64,000 bases of DNA from Lachnospiraceae bacterium KM106-2 (GCA_009731425.1 AP018794.1:1681960-1745959), one strand, 5' to 3'. Numbered from the stretch's first letter, positions 24,381 through 33,713 are shown. Program-made: numbers and translations. Notes: generated from the letters alone by a model not told the origin.

Positions 24381-24414
24381 AAAAAAGTGACCAAAAAAAT
24401 TTGATCACTTTTTT
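24381..24414. terminator. terminator between the NlpC/P60 gene and the XrtG locus
   Basis: Near-perfect stem AAAAAAGTGACC with its complement around a T/A loop, ending in TTTTTT on the minus strand, directly at the NlpC/P60 stop codon. Only 22 bases separate it from the first gene of the XrtG locus. Confidence 0.78.
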
Positions 24415-24415
24415 T

Positions 24416-25345
24416 CTAGTTAATAAAGCGTCTGACTGTATATACAGTACGATAATTATAATTCGAAATCTTTATTCCGTCTCTTGTACTGCTTGCATGA
24501 ACTATTTTATTATTTCCAATATACAAAGCTACGTGATTGACTACTCCATCTTCACGATAAAATAATAGATCACCAGCTTTTCGATTACTTACACTAATCT
24601 TAGTGCCTGCAGTCGCCTGAGTTTTTGATGTTCTTGGAATTGTAATTCCAAACTTCTTATACACAGACTGTGTAAAGCCGGAACAATCTGCACCATTTGT
24701 TAAGCTTGTTCCGCCCCATTTGTATGGATTTCCTACAAATTGTACTGCATAATCTGCGACATCTTGTCCCGTTGTTTTGGAACTGGTTGCAACTTTAGTC
24801 GCATAAGTAAAGGCACGGGCAATCGTTACATAATCTGTACTAATGTAACCATATGTGCTGTTGTATTTAATTTTTGCAAATCCTTTTGATTGGCTGAGAA
24901 CTACATGTTTTGTTCCCTTCGCGACACTGCCAATCTTAGATGATGATGTAGATGCACTTTTGCGAACATTTAATGATGTCGCAGTTACGGTAGCTGTATT
25001 CTTTGCATAAGTATCAAATAGCTTTTCAGCCTCTGAACCTATTGCTAAATACTCTGCCGATGCATATCCAGTCACACTTCCAGATTTTAATTTAACCCAG
25101 CCGCCTTTTTTTTCAATGACGGTACCAACTGCACCTTTCGCCAATTTTCCAATAATTTTTGCACTTGTAGATGCACTTTCTCTGATGTTCAATGAACTAG
25201 CCGTTCCCATGGCCAAATCATCGTATTGTGACGCTCTTGCTGTCGCTTGCGTTTTATCTTCCGTAGTAGTTGACGCATTTGCACTTGTCACAAATAGCAT
25301 AGATGCAACAAGACATATGGACAATTTAATCAAGTAATTCTTCAT
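24416..25345 (-). CDS. secreted SH3b-SH3b-NlpC/P60 peptidoglycan hydrolase (short)
   Basis: 309 residues. A signal peptide (1-24, ending ANA) is followed by SH3b domains at about 46-104 and 118-178 and an NlpC/P60 domain with Cys221 in GADCSGF, His271 in VNHVALY and His283 in KIVHAS. It is a paralogue of the enzyme at 10717-11907, but with a 15-residue instead of a 65-residue linker. I start at ATG 25345, which has GGAGG 5 bases upstream; a second ATG lies 12 bases earlier. It sits directly upstream of the XrtG locus. Confidence 0.92.
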   Translation of the reverse strand: MKNYLIKLSICLVASMLFVTSANASTTTEDKTQATARASQYDDLAMGTASSLNIRESASTSAKIIGKLAKGAVGTVIEKKGGWVKLKSGSVTGYASAEYLAIGSEAEKLFDTYAKNTATVTATSLNVRKSASTSSSKIGSVAKGTKHVVLSQSKGFAKIKYNSTYGYISTDYVTIARAFTYATKVATSSKTTGQDVADYAVQFVGNPYKWGGTSLTNGADCSGFTQSVYKKFGITIPRTSKTQATAGTKISVSNRKAGDLLFYREDGVVNHVALYIGNNKIVHASSTRDGIKISNYNYRTVYTVRRFIN

Positions 25346-25385
25346 GATGTCCTCCATTATGTCATATTGGATCTCACAAAAACAT

Positions 25386-25421
25386 TTAACATTTTTGTAA
25401 CATCTAGTTACAATATTAACA
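25386..25421 (-). promoter_or_regulatory. WalR-like box and half-site array
   Basis: Minus strand TGTTAC-N5-TGTTAA (25402-25386) fits TGTWAH-N5-TGTWAH exactly. Two more half-sites, TGTAAC (25412-25407) and TGTTAA (25421-25416), continue upstream at 4- and 3-base spacing. A weak TTGTAA-N18-TTAAAT promoter overlaps the array. Confidence 0.5.
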
Positions 25422-25460
25422 TCTTTGTCGAATTATGTAAAATGTAAATTACTGGATGTC

Positions 25461-26687
25461 CTACTTCTTTGTCCTTGGGATATAGTTCGGTAGGTCCTGC
25501 TCCTTAACGCCAACCAATCGGTTCCCTACATAATTCCAGCCACCGTTCTCTTTATCTTCTATTGTAACAATATGAGTAAATGCGATGTCATCACCTTCTG
25601 TTACTACATCTACCGTTAAGCTCTTAGTATGATCTTTATTCTCCTTGATACCTACAACCTCGGAGGAAGCTTCATAAAATATATCAGGGATTTGGTTTCC
25701 AAAACCGATCCTCCCCCACTTATACTCCTTCTTCTTGGGATCATAGTGAGCCAGTTCTCTTAAACTTTCTGCTGAAATCGCAAAATAAGGCAAGATAACT
25801 TGTTCAAATTCTTTTTGCTTGATCCTACTCTTTTGATTCGTTGCGTCAAGACTCTTCCCGTGAACCAGGGGATATGTAAAGTCATAGAGGTCATTAAATG
25901 CGATCCTTTTCATACTTCCCTTATCCCAATTTACTCGGAATAAATTATTTCCCTGGTATCCGATTGGTGCTATGTACTTATTGTATGCCTTACGATATTC
26001 TTTTTTTACTGGTTTTACTCGAATGATAAATGATCCATCCACAACTTCACTGCAATTTTCATTCACTGCATTCTCTACCATAAGCCAGCCCTTTTTCGTA
26101 TACTCAATACTTTTTACTTCACAACGGTTGACATAAGTTACGTAAGGCTTATTGTTAGCGTCCCAAGCTAAGCATACCATTGTAGATACTAACTTCCCAT
26201 CCTTATTACAGTAAGTGGTACGATTCATACCTCCATTCTGCACTAATTCATATATATGTATGATAGCGTTATTATTTTTCTCTACCGATTGAATAAATTG
26301 TTCAAGACTTTGATAATTGATCATATCAATATTCCCATTATATAAATACACGGGAGCTTTTGACTTTGCAATCTGTTTTGCCATCTTCGTTAACTGTTCA
26401 TCCGCTAACACAGTATCATCCGGATTCTTAACATCACAATCACGATAAAGATCAGAACAGCTCTTCATTACCTCGATACATTCCTTCTCATATGTCTTTT
26501 CTTCCTTTGCCGGAATTGTAAGATCATAAGGCTTAGCCTTAGATTTTTTTTGTGCTGCCTGCTTCTCTTTCTTCATTGTTTGAGATTGTTTCACTTGCCT
26601 CTTATTATGACAACCCCCTACACCCAAACAAAGAATTAGAAATAAAAATGCACATAAAATAATTCCTCTCGTTTGTTTCTTCTCCAT
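25461..26687 (-). CDS. uncharacterised lipoprotein
   Basis: 408 residues, not recognised. A lipoprotein signal peptide ends in GVGGC (Cys26). A lysine/glutamine-rich stretch (29-55) precedes a globular region with many Tyr and Trp residues, including PYFAISAESLREL and the repeated phrase VEGD-like segment DVVTEGDDIAF near the end. No enzymatic motif is obvious. ATG start with GAGGTG. It is separated from both neighbours by over 100 bases and probably has its own promoter. Confidence 0.8.
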   Translation of the reverse strand: MEKKQTRGIILCAFLFLILCLGVGGCHNKRQVKQSQTMKKEKQAAQKKSKAKPYDLTIPAKEEKTYEKECIEVMKSCSDLYRDCDVKNPDDTVLADEQLTKMAKQIAKSKAPVYLYNGNIDMINYQSLEQFIQSVEKNNNAIIHIYELVQNGGMNRTTYCNKDGKLVSTMVCLAWDANNKPYVTYVNRCEVKSIEYTKKGWLMVENAVNENCSEVVDGSFIIRVKPVKKEYRKAYNKYIAPIGYQGNNLFRVNWDKGSMKRIAFNDLYDFTYPLVHGKSLDATNQKSRIKQKEFEQVILPYFAISAESLRELAHYDPKKKEYKWGRIGFGNQIPDIFYEASSEVVGIKENKDHTKSLTVDVVTEGDDIAFTHIVTIEDKENGGWNYVGNRLVGVKEQDLPNYIPRTKK

Positions 26688-26820
26688 ACTTTTTCACCTC
26701 TACTTTAATTGCTTCTTTTCTATTGTAGCGATATTGTATCCAAAATGAAAGTATATAATCTATTTTTTTCCAGTAATTATTCATACATTTCTTATCAAAA
26801 GATGTTCAACGAAAAGAAAT

Positions 26821-26840
26821 GCCGTCATATATATGACGGC
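26821..26840. terminator. terminator of the surface-repeat protein gene
   Basis: A 20-base perfect palindrome (GCCGTCATAT and its complement) 7 bases past the stop codon, followed on the minus strand by ATTTCTTTTC. Confidence 0.75.
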
Positions 26841-26846
26841 ACTTCA

Positions 26847-29800
26847 CTAATTAACTTTTATACTCTTCTTACTGCTCCAGTCTCCATATACCTTATTCTT
26901 CGTAGAATCTAAAGCATAAGCTCTCACCTGGATATAATACTTCGTATTCTTTTTCAACTTATTAATTGTTTTAGATGTATTGGATGTCGTAGTAAGTTTA
27001 GCTGATTTCATATTAGATTTTAAGGAATATTTTATTTCATATCCTTTGGTTCCTATCACTTTACCATATGTGATCTTAATGGTTTTATTTTTTCCGATTG
27101 CTTTTGTGATCTTAACCTTTTTAACACTTACCTTTTTCCATCTTGCATATAACTGTTGGTTTCCTTTACATTGTGTCGAAGCAGACACTTGACTTCCACC
27201 ATTCTTCGCCGTATACCAGCCAACAAAAGTATAACCTTTTCGATTACAAGTTGGAAGTGTTCCATATCTGCTTCCATACGCTAGAACTACTTCTTTTCGA
27301 TTAAGATTCTTACCTCCATTTGCATGATAACTCAATGTATAGTAATTCTTCGTCCATTGCGCGTACAAAGTAACCGATTCTTTACAGATAGTATCTGCGC
27401 TTACCTTCGCTCCGCCTGTCTTTTCCGTATACCATCCTGTAAAGGTGTAGCCTTCTCGCTCGCAATTTGGTAACGTTCCATATGGACTTCCATACTCTAC
27501 GGTAACTTGTCCTACACTCGGTGCTCTTCCACCATTCACGTCATAATTAATTACATATTGATTCTTCGTCCATTGCGCGTACAAAGTAACCGATTCTTTA
27601 CAGATAGTATCTGCGCTTACCTTCGCTCCGCCTGTCTTTTCCGTATACCAGCCTGTAAAGGTATAGCCTTCTCGCTCGCAAGTTGGTAGCGTTCCATACT
27701 GGCTTCCATACTCTATGGTAACTTGTCCTACACTCGGTGCTCTTCCACCATTCGCGTCATAATTAATTACATATTGATTCTTCGTCCATTGCGCGTACAA
27801 AGTTACGGATTCTTTACAGATAGTATCTGCGCTTACCTTCGCTCCGCCTGTCTTTTCCGTATACCAGCCTGTAAAGGTATAGCCTTCTCGTTCACAAGTT
27901 GGTAACGTTCCATACTGGATTCCATACTCTACGGTAACTTGTCCTATACTCGGTGCTCTTCCACCATTCGCGTCATAATTAATTACATATTGATTCTTCG
28001 TCCATTGCGCGTACAAAGTTACAGATTCTTTACAGATGGTATCTGCGCTTACCTTCGTTCCGCCTGTCTTTTCCGTATACCATCCTGTAAAGGTATAACC
28101 TTCTCGCTCACAAGTTGGTAGCGTTCCATACTGGATTCCATACTCTATGGTAACTTGTCCTACACTTGGTGTTCTTCCACCATTCGCGTCATAATTAATT
28201 ACATATTGATTCTTCGTCCATTGCGCGTACAAAGTTACGGATTCTTTACAGATGGTATCTGCGCTTACCTTCGTTCCGCCTATCTTTTCCGTATACCATC
28301 CTGTAAAGGTATAGCCTTCTCGCTCGCAAGTTGGTAGCGTTCCAAATGGACTTCCATGCTCCATAACAACACTCTCTATGCTCAGTGCTCCTCCACCATT
28401 CGCATCATATATTACGGTAAGTGCATTCTTTGCCCAATGGGCATATAGCGTTATGGATTCTTTGCAGATCGTATCTGTACTTACTCGGATTCCATCTTCT
28501 TTCTTAGTATACCAGCCTGTAAAGGTATAGCCCTCTCGTTCACAGATTGGTAATTTTCCATACGAACTTCCATACTCCATTGTTACTTGCTCTACACTTG
28601 GCGTTTCTCCGCCATTTGCGTCATACGTTACAACATAAGTATTCTTTGTCCAATGGGCATATAGCGTTATGGATTCTTTGCAGATCGTATCTTCACTTAC
28701 TCGGATTCCATCTTCTTTCTTAGTATACCAACCTGTAAAGGTATAGCCCTCTCGTTCACAGATTGGTAATTTTCCATACGAACTTCCATACTCCATTGTT
28801 ACTTGCTCTACACTTGGCGTTTCTCCGCCATTTGCGTCATACGTTACAACATAAGATTTTTTTGTCCAATGGGCATATAGCGTTATGGATTCTTTGCAGA
28901 TCGTATCTGCACTTACTTGGATTCCATCTTCTTTCTTAGTATACCAACCTGTAAAGGTATAGCCCTCTCGTTCACAGATAGGTAATTTTCCATACGGGAT
29001 TCCATACTCATAGATAACACTTTCTTCACTCAGCGTCTCTCCACCATTTGCATTATATGTTACTGTATACGCATTCTTTGACCAATGAGCATATACTGTA
29101 ATATCTTGTTCTAGAATGCTCTCCGGTGTTACCTTATCTCCGCCTTCTCTTTTCGTAAACCAACCAAGGAAAGCATAATGTTCTCGTTCACAAACGGCTA
29201 ACTCTCCATACTGACTTCCGTATTCTAAGGATACACGCTCAATACTTGGTGTATCTCCTCCATTGGCATCATAAATTAACTCATACGTATTGATCGACCA
29301 ATGTGCATAGAGAATCGCTGTTCCCTCACATTGCGTTTCACTGGTGACTTTATTTCCGCCAATCGATGAGGTATACCAGCCATCAAATGTATAACCAATT
29401 CTTTCACAAGTTGGCAGCTCCCCATAATTATCTTGGAATAGTACTTCGATTGATTCCTTACTCGGCTCGTTTCCACCATTACTCTCAAAACTGATCACAT
29501 ATTTATTTTTAGTCCAATGTGCATAAAGGGTATGATCCTGCTCGATAAGCACTTGACTATCTGCTGTTATCTTTTCACCACCATTTTCTTTTGTATACCA
29601 GCCATCAAATGTATAGCCATCTCTAACTGGTATTGGAAGATCGGAATACATTCCTGTCACTAGAACAACTCGCCCTAAAAATGATTCCTCTGTTTGTGTA
29701 CGAAAAGTAACCGCTACTTGATAGTCTCCTAATGATTCAAATGGAATCTTCATACTGGTAGCAAATCTTTTCGCATAAGAATTATTAAATCCTCGAATGC

Positions 29801-31691
29801 TGATTTTTTTATAATCGTAAAAGCTAGCGCTGCTACATTGTTTTAAAGAAAACGGCATCTCGATTGTTTTTAAAGAACGATACGTTACGTATGCATTGTT
29901 CGGTATATAAGATACTTCATTTAATAAAATGGTATCGACACAGGCAGCACCCGCGAAAATCCAATCATCACTTGGCTGACCTTGAATCTTCAGACTATAA
30001 TCCTCATCATTAAATAAGTATGTTGCATTCTCACCGCAAGTACCTGAATAATCCTCTGGTGTAACTATGGCATAATTATTTTCCTTTCCATAAGAATACA
30101 CATAAGTATCCTTATTACAAAAGATGACCGTATCCTTTGGTAATGCACTATACTGCATTGCTTTTATACTATCGGGAAGATAAATACTTTTTAATGCCGT
30201 ACACTTATCAAATGTATTGGTACCGATTTGTGTTACCTTGGCAGGAATGCGAATTGATTCAAGACTCGTACATTCTCGAAATGTGTTTACACTAATCTCT
30301 GTTATATTTTCTGACAAACGAATATCTCGTAGACTGGCACATCTATAAAATGCAAAATCACCTATCTTAATAACACTATTTGGTACGTCTATATTCGTTA
30401 ATCCATTGCAGCTTTGGAATACATTTTCACCAATGGTAGTAACCTGATTCGGTATGTCTATTTGCTTTAAGCTGGAACATCCTGCAAAAGCATAATCGTC
30501 AATAGCTGTAAGGCTTTCTGGTAATTTGATCTCAGATAAACTGTCACAACTCTTAAATACTCCATACTCAATCGAAGTGATTCCCTCTGGAAGACTGATT
30601 GAAAGCAAACTACTACATTTATCAAAGGCTTCTTCCCTAATCTGCTCCATACTCTTTGGAATGCGAACCGTTGTCAGACTATTACAGTTATAAAAGGCGC
30701 TCTTTCCTACGTGTGTCATTCCCTCCGGCAATTCAATGCTTCTAAGATTGATACAATTATAAAACATTTGCATTTCTAATTCTTTGATATTGGTAGATAG
30801 TGTTACACTATATAGATTACTACAATCTCGAAATGCCGCCGATCCAAGACTCGTTACACTATTCGGCAAAGTAACTTTCGAAAGGGTGGTACATTTATAA
30901 AAGGCGTAATCTCCAATCTCTGTTACCCCCTCGGGAATTGTAATACTATATAAAAGCGTACATCCATTGAATGCATTTGCGCCAATATATTTCACACTCT
31001 TTGGTAGATCAAGCACTCTTAACTGAGTACAAAATCCAAATGCAGTATCACCAATGCTAGTGATCGTATCCGGCATACTAATACTCGTTAATTTACTACA
31101 ACCTGAAAATAAAGATTTTGGTATCGTTGTAATACTTTCTGGTATGCTGACACTCGTCAGATTATAACAAGATGCAAATGCTTGTTCTCCAATACTTACA
31201 ACATCGCCTGGTATTTCTAAACTAGTGAGACCACTATTATAAAAAGCTTTTTCTTCGATCTTTGTTAACTGGCTAGGCAAGCTTATGCTTGTTAGCTTTG
31301 AAAAAGCAAATGCATTGACACCGATTGATTGAATGCTATCTGCCAACTCAATACTTTTTAAGGTTGTAAAACTATAAAATGCCTTTTCTGAAATATTCGT
31401 TACCCCATCCGTAATCTTAACGGTTGTTATGGCATCTTTATATTTGCTCCATTGATTATAATCATCATCATCCATCTGACCTTCACCAGTTATGGTTAAT
31501 ATTTTATCTGTCAGATCCCATGACAATGTTTCCCCGACACCACAAGTTCCACTTGCAGTTACCGCGCGAACATTCGCTGATAAGCTTTTCCCCCATATAA
31601 TATCGCTTACCGTTGCTTTTACTCTCATCGAACTGATTGCCACAAGCGCCAATCCAGCAAATCCGATCAGTTTATAAACTCTTTTTTTCAA
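26847..31691 (-). CDS. giant secreted BspA-LRR / InlB B-repeat protein
   Basis: 1614 residues. After a signal peptide (1-26) come about 20 BspA-type leucine-rich repeats (roughly 60-540, with the recurring pattern IGxxAFxxCxxLxxIxLP). Next are twelve 72-residue Listeria-Bacteroides (Flg_new/InlB B) repeats (about 660-1520) with YTFTGWYT and LYAHW cores, and a fibronectin III-like domain (1525-1614). There is no LPxTG, no C-terminal helix and no SH3, S-layer or choline-binding module, so attachment is unclear. Likely an adhesin. Start TTG with GGGAG. Ten of twelve B-repeats carry a matched pair of cysteines. Confidence 0.9.
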   Translation of the reverse strand: MKKRVYKLIGFAGLALVAISSMRVKATVSDIIWGKSLSANVRAVTASGTCGVGETLSWDLTDKILTITGEGQMDDDDYNQWSKYKDAITTVKITDGVTNISEKAFYSFTTLKSIELADSIQSIGVNAFAFSKLTSISLPSQLTKIEEKAFYNSGLTSLEIPGDVVSIGEQAFASCYNLTSVSIPESITTIPKSLFSGCSKLTSISMPDTITSIGDTAFGFCTQLRVLDLPKSVKYIGANAFNGCTLLYSITIPEGVTEIGDYAFYKCTTLSKVTLPNSVTSLGSAAFRDCSNLYSVTLSTNIKELEMQMFYNCINLRSIELPEGMTHVGKSAFYNCNSLTTVRIPKSMEQIREEAFDKCSSLLSISLPEGITSIEYGVFKSCDSLSEIKLPESLTAIDDYAFAGCSSLKQIDIPNQVTTIGENVFQSCNGLTNIDVPNSVIKIGDFAFYRCASLRDIRLSENITEISVNTFRECTSLESIRIPAKVTQIGTNTFDKCTALKSIYLPDSIKAMQYSALPKDTVIFCNKDTYVYSYGKENNYAIVTPEDYSGTCGENATYLFNDEDYSLKIQGQPSDDWIFAGAACVDTILLNEVSYIPNNAYVTYRSLKTIEMPFSLKQCSSASFYDYKKISIRGFNNSYAKRFATSMKIPFESLGDYQVAVTFRTQTEESFLGRVVLVTGMYSDLPIPVRDGYTFDGWYTKENGGEKITADSQVLIEQDHTLYAHWTKNKYVISFESNGGNEPSKESIEVLFQDNYGELPTCERIGYTFDGWYTSSIGGNKVTSETQCEGTAILYAHWSINTYELIYDANGGDTPSIERVSLEYGSQYGELAVCEREHYAFLGWFTKREGGDKVTPESILEQDITVYAHWSKNAYTVTYNANGGETLSEESVIYEYGIPYGKLPICEREGYTFTGWYTKKEDGIQVSADTICKESITLYAHWTKKSYVVTYDANGGETPSVEQVTMEYGSSYGKLPICEREGYTFTGWYTKKEDGIRVSEDTICKESITLYAHWTKNTYVVTYDANGGETPSVEQVTMEYGSSYGKLPICEREGYTFTGWYTKKEDGIRVSTDTICKESITLYAHWAKNALTVIYDANGGGALSIESVVMEHGSPFGTLPTCEREGYTFTGWYTEKIGGTKVSADTICKESVTLYAQWTKNQYVINYDANGGRTPSVGQVTIEYGIQYGTLPTCEREGYTFTGWYTEKTGGTKVSADTICKESVTLYAQWTKNQYVINYDANGGRAPSIGQVTVEYGIQYGTLPTCEREGYTFTGWYTEKTGGAKVSADTICKESVTLYAQWTKNQYVINYDANGGRAPSVGQVTIEYGSQYGTLPTCEREGYTFTGWYTEKTGGAKVSADTICKESVTLYAQWTKNQYVINYDVNGGRAPSVGQVTVEYGSPYGTLPNCEREGYTFTGWYTEKTGGAKVSADTICKESVTLYAQWTKNYYTLSYHANGGKNLNRKEVVLAYGSRYGTLPTCNRKGYTFVGWYTAKNGGSQVSASTQCKGNQQLYARWKKVSVKKVKITKAIGKNKTIKITYGKVIGTKGYEIKYSLKSNMKSAKLTTTSNTSKTINKLKKNTKYYIQVRAYALDSTKNKVYGDWSSKKSIKVN
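27140..29720 (-). repeat. twelve in-frame 216-bp tandem repeats
   Basis: Units of 72 codons encode the B-repeats. Those between about 27340 and 28350 are nearly identical in DNA: the string CGTCATAATTAATTACATAT recurs at 27538, 27754, 27970 and 28186, exactly 216 bases apart. Outer units are diverged. This points to recent expansion or gene conversion in the centre. Confidence 0.93.
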
Positions 31692-31758
31692 ATCCGCTCT
31701 CCCATCTGCTTAACTTAAAGATAAATCGTATTATGTAATACATTTACGCCTTATTTCT

Positions 31759-31786
31759 ATTATAATACATTTCGACCTATTTCGAC
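31759..31786 (-). promoter_or_regulatory. possible promoter and operator of the surface-repeat gene
   Basis: TATAAT at 31764-31759 (minus), with a direct repeat GTCGAAAT at 31786-31779 and 31776-31769 (one per helical turn) where the -35 should be. The -35 itself is weak, as in an activated promoter. The regulator is unknown. Confidence 0.4.
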
Positions 31787-31810
31787 ACTAAATTATTTAC
31801 TCTTTATAAT

Positions 31811-31844
31811 AAAAAAAGTGCCGCCCTAAGGACGACACTTTTTA
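31811..31844 (-). terminator. tsf terminator
   Basis: Stem of about 12 bp with some G-T pairs (AAAGTGTCGTCC with GGGCGGCACTTT) and a TTTTTTT tail on the minus strand, 12 bases past tsf. It ends the rpsB-tsf transcript before the accessory segment. Confidence 0.85.
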
Positions 31845-31855
31845 CTTCACAAAGA

Positions 31856-32764
31856 TTATTGCATCTGACGAGCAACTTCTTCAGCGAAGTTTTCTTCTTT
31901 CTTTTCGATACCTTCGCCAGTTTCGAAACGAACGAATTTCTTAACTTTAAGATCAGAAGAAACGCTAGCGATGTATTTACCAACTGTTAAATCACCATCT
32001 TTAACGTATACTTGATCTACTAAGCAAACTTCTTTTAATTCTTTGTTAAGACGACCAACGATCATTTTTTCAATGATGTTTTCTGGTTTCTCTGGGTTCT
32101 CATGCATAGCTTGAGCTTTAAGAATTTCAGTTTCATGTGCGATGTAATCAGCAGGAACTTCACTTCTGTCTACATATTTAGGAGCGATTGCAGCAACTTG
32201 CATTGCAACGTTTCTTGCACATTCTCTAGCAGCGTCAGTAGCTTCACCTTCGAATTCTACAACAACACCGATTCTTCCTCCACCGTGAACATAGCTTTCA
32301 ACGAATCCGTTTTCAGCTTTCACTTGTGCGAATCTTCTGATGTTCATGTTTTCACCGATTACAGCTACTTGAGAAGCTAATTCATCAGCTACAGTTTTGC
32401 TGTTATCAGCATTCCAAGCTTCAGCTAAGAAAGCGTCGATGTCAGCAGCAGTAGTTGATGCAGCTTGAGCAGCAACAGCTTCAACGTAAGCTTTGAATTT
32501 ATCATTTTTTGCAACGAAGTCTGTTTCAGAGTTAACTTCAACGATAGCTGCAGATTTGTGATCTGCGCTCATGTTGATTCCTACAAGACCTTCAGCAGCG
32601 ATTCTTCCAGCTTTTTTAGCAGCTTTTGCAAGTCCATTTTCTCTTAAGAACTCAACCGCTTTATCCATATCACCATCTGTTGCAGTTAATGCTTTTTTAC
32701 AATCCATCATACCTGCGCCAGATAATTCTCTTAATTCTTTAACCATAGATGCAGTAATTGCCAT
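31856..32764 (-). CDS. tsf: elongation factor Ts
   Basis: Nucleotide exchange factor for EF-Tu. The N-terminal UBA-like domain has VKELRELSGAGMMDCKKAL; the core contains VEVNSETDFVAKND and the two dimer-like subdomains. 302 residues, normal length. ATG with GGAGG. It lies 37 bases after rpsB. The usual next gene, pyrH, is 26 kb away. Confidence 0.97.
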   Translation of the reverse strand: MAITASMVKELRELSGAGMMDCKKALTATDGDMDKAVEFLRENGLAKAAKKAGRIAAEGLVGINMSADHKSAAIVEVNSETDFVAKNDKFKAYVEAVAAQAASTTAADIDAFLAEAWNADNSKTVADELASQVAVIGENMNIRRFAQVKAENGFVESYVHGGGRIGVVVEFEGEATDAARECARNVAMQVAAIAPKYVDRSEVPADYIAHETEILKAQAMHENPEKPENIIEKMIVGRLNKELKEVCLVDQVYVKDGDLTVGKYIASVSSDLKVKKFVRFETGEGIEKKEENFAEEVARQMQ

Positions 32765-32801
32765 TTGATATTACCTCCGTGAATTTAAAATTATATATAT
32801 A

Positions 32802-33530
32802 TTATTCTGCGTCAGCAGCAACTTCTGCTACTTCTTCAGTCATAGCTTCGCCTTGGTTAGCTTCGATAACAGCATCAGCCATTTTAGCTACGATTAATTT
32901 AACGGCTCTGATAGCATCATCATTACCTGGGATTACATAATCTAATTCTTCTGGATCACAGTTAGTATCTGCGATACCGATTAAAGGAATACCTAAAGTG
33001 TGAGCTTCTTGAACACAGATTCTTTCTTTCTTAGGATCTACTACGAAGATAGCATCTGGAGCACCTTTCATGTTTTTGATACCACCAAGGTTCTTTTCAA
33101 GTTTATCCCATTCTTTTTTAAGTTGGATAACTTCTTTTTTAGGAAGAACATCGAAAGTTCCGTCTTCTGACATAGTTTCGATTGCTTTTAATCTAGCGAT
33201 ACGTTTTTCGATAGTTTTGAAGTTAGTTAACATACCACCTAACCATCTTTCGTTTACGTAGAACATACCACAACGTTCTGCTTCAGCTTTAACAGAATCT
33301 TGAGCTTGTTTTTTAGTACCAACAAAAAGAACTTTACCACCTTCAGCAGCAATGTTTTTGATTGCGTTGTAAGCTTCATCTACTTTACCTACAGATTTTT
33401 GTAAGTCAATGATATAGATACCATTTCTTTCAGTGTAGATGTATTCAGCCATTTTAGGGTTCCATCTTCTTGTTTGGTGACCAAAATGTACACCAGCTTC
33501 TAATAATTGTTTCATTGAAATAACGCTCAT
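32802..33530 (-). CDS. rpsB: 30S ribosomal protein S2
   Basis: Small-subunit protein S2, 242 residues. [19 protein letters not shown] (family signature), the coiled-coil insert around 100-150 and the C-terminal [23 protein letters not shown] stretch (shown here in part) are typical. It ends in a short acidic tail. ATG with GGAGG. First gene of the rpsB-tsf unit, behind a strong promoter and a structured leader. Confidence 0.97.
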   Translation of the reverse strand: MSVISMKQLLEAGVHFGHQTRRWNPKMAEYIYTERNGIYIIDLQKSVGKVDEAYNAIKNIAAEGGKVLFVGTKKQAQDSVKAEAERCGMFYVNERWLGGMLTNFKTIEKRIARLKAIETMSEDGTFDVLPKKEVIQLKKEWDKLEKNLGGIKNMKGAPDAIFVVDPKKERICVQEAHTLGIPLIGIADTNCDPEELDYVIPGNDDAIRAVKLIVAKMADAVIEANQGEAMTEEVAEVAADAE

Positions 33531-33667
33531 AATTTACCTCCATTTGGTTCTTTCTTCCGCATGTTTCTTGCGTTCTGCCAGACTCATTTAAGCACCTAAG
33601 GCAGTAATCCACATACGTGTTTTTTTTACAACATATCGATTGTAACATAAAAGCACATAAATCGCAA
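33531..33667 (-). promoter_or_regulatory. rpsB promoter and structured leader
   Basis: Promoter TTGCGA (33667-33662), 17-base spacer, TACAAT (33644-33639). The leader of about 100 bases forms a CTGCC/GGCAG stem round a 20-base loop and a CGCA/TGCG stem just before the ribosome site. This is the expected place for autogenous S2 control, but I cannot match it to a named leader family. Confidence 0.6.
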
Positions 33668-33713
33668 CCATTTTTTCATAAACAAGCGTTCCCTTTCTTG
33701 CTTTGGAAAGCAT

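Noticed and set aside
27507..28337. Four equal plus-strand reading frames of 60 codons at 216-base intervals
   Set aside because: They are antisense shadows of the B-repeat array; they lack ribosome sites and recur only because the DNA repeats.
27140..29720. Tandem array considered as CRISPR or satellite
   Set aside because: Units are 216 bases, in frame, and code for a known protein repeat; no spacers.
5934..31855. Accessory segment as an integrated mobile element
   Set aside because: No integrase, transposase, relaxase, tRNA junction or flanking direct repeats were found.
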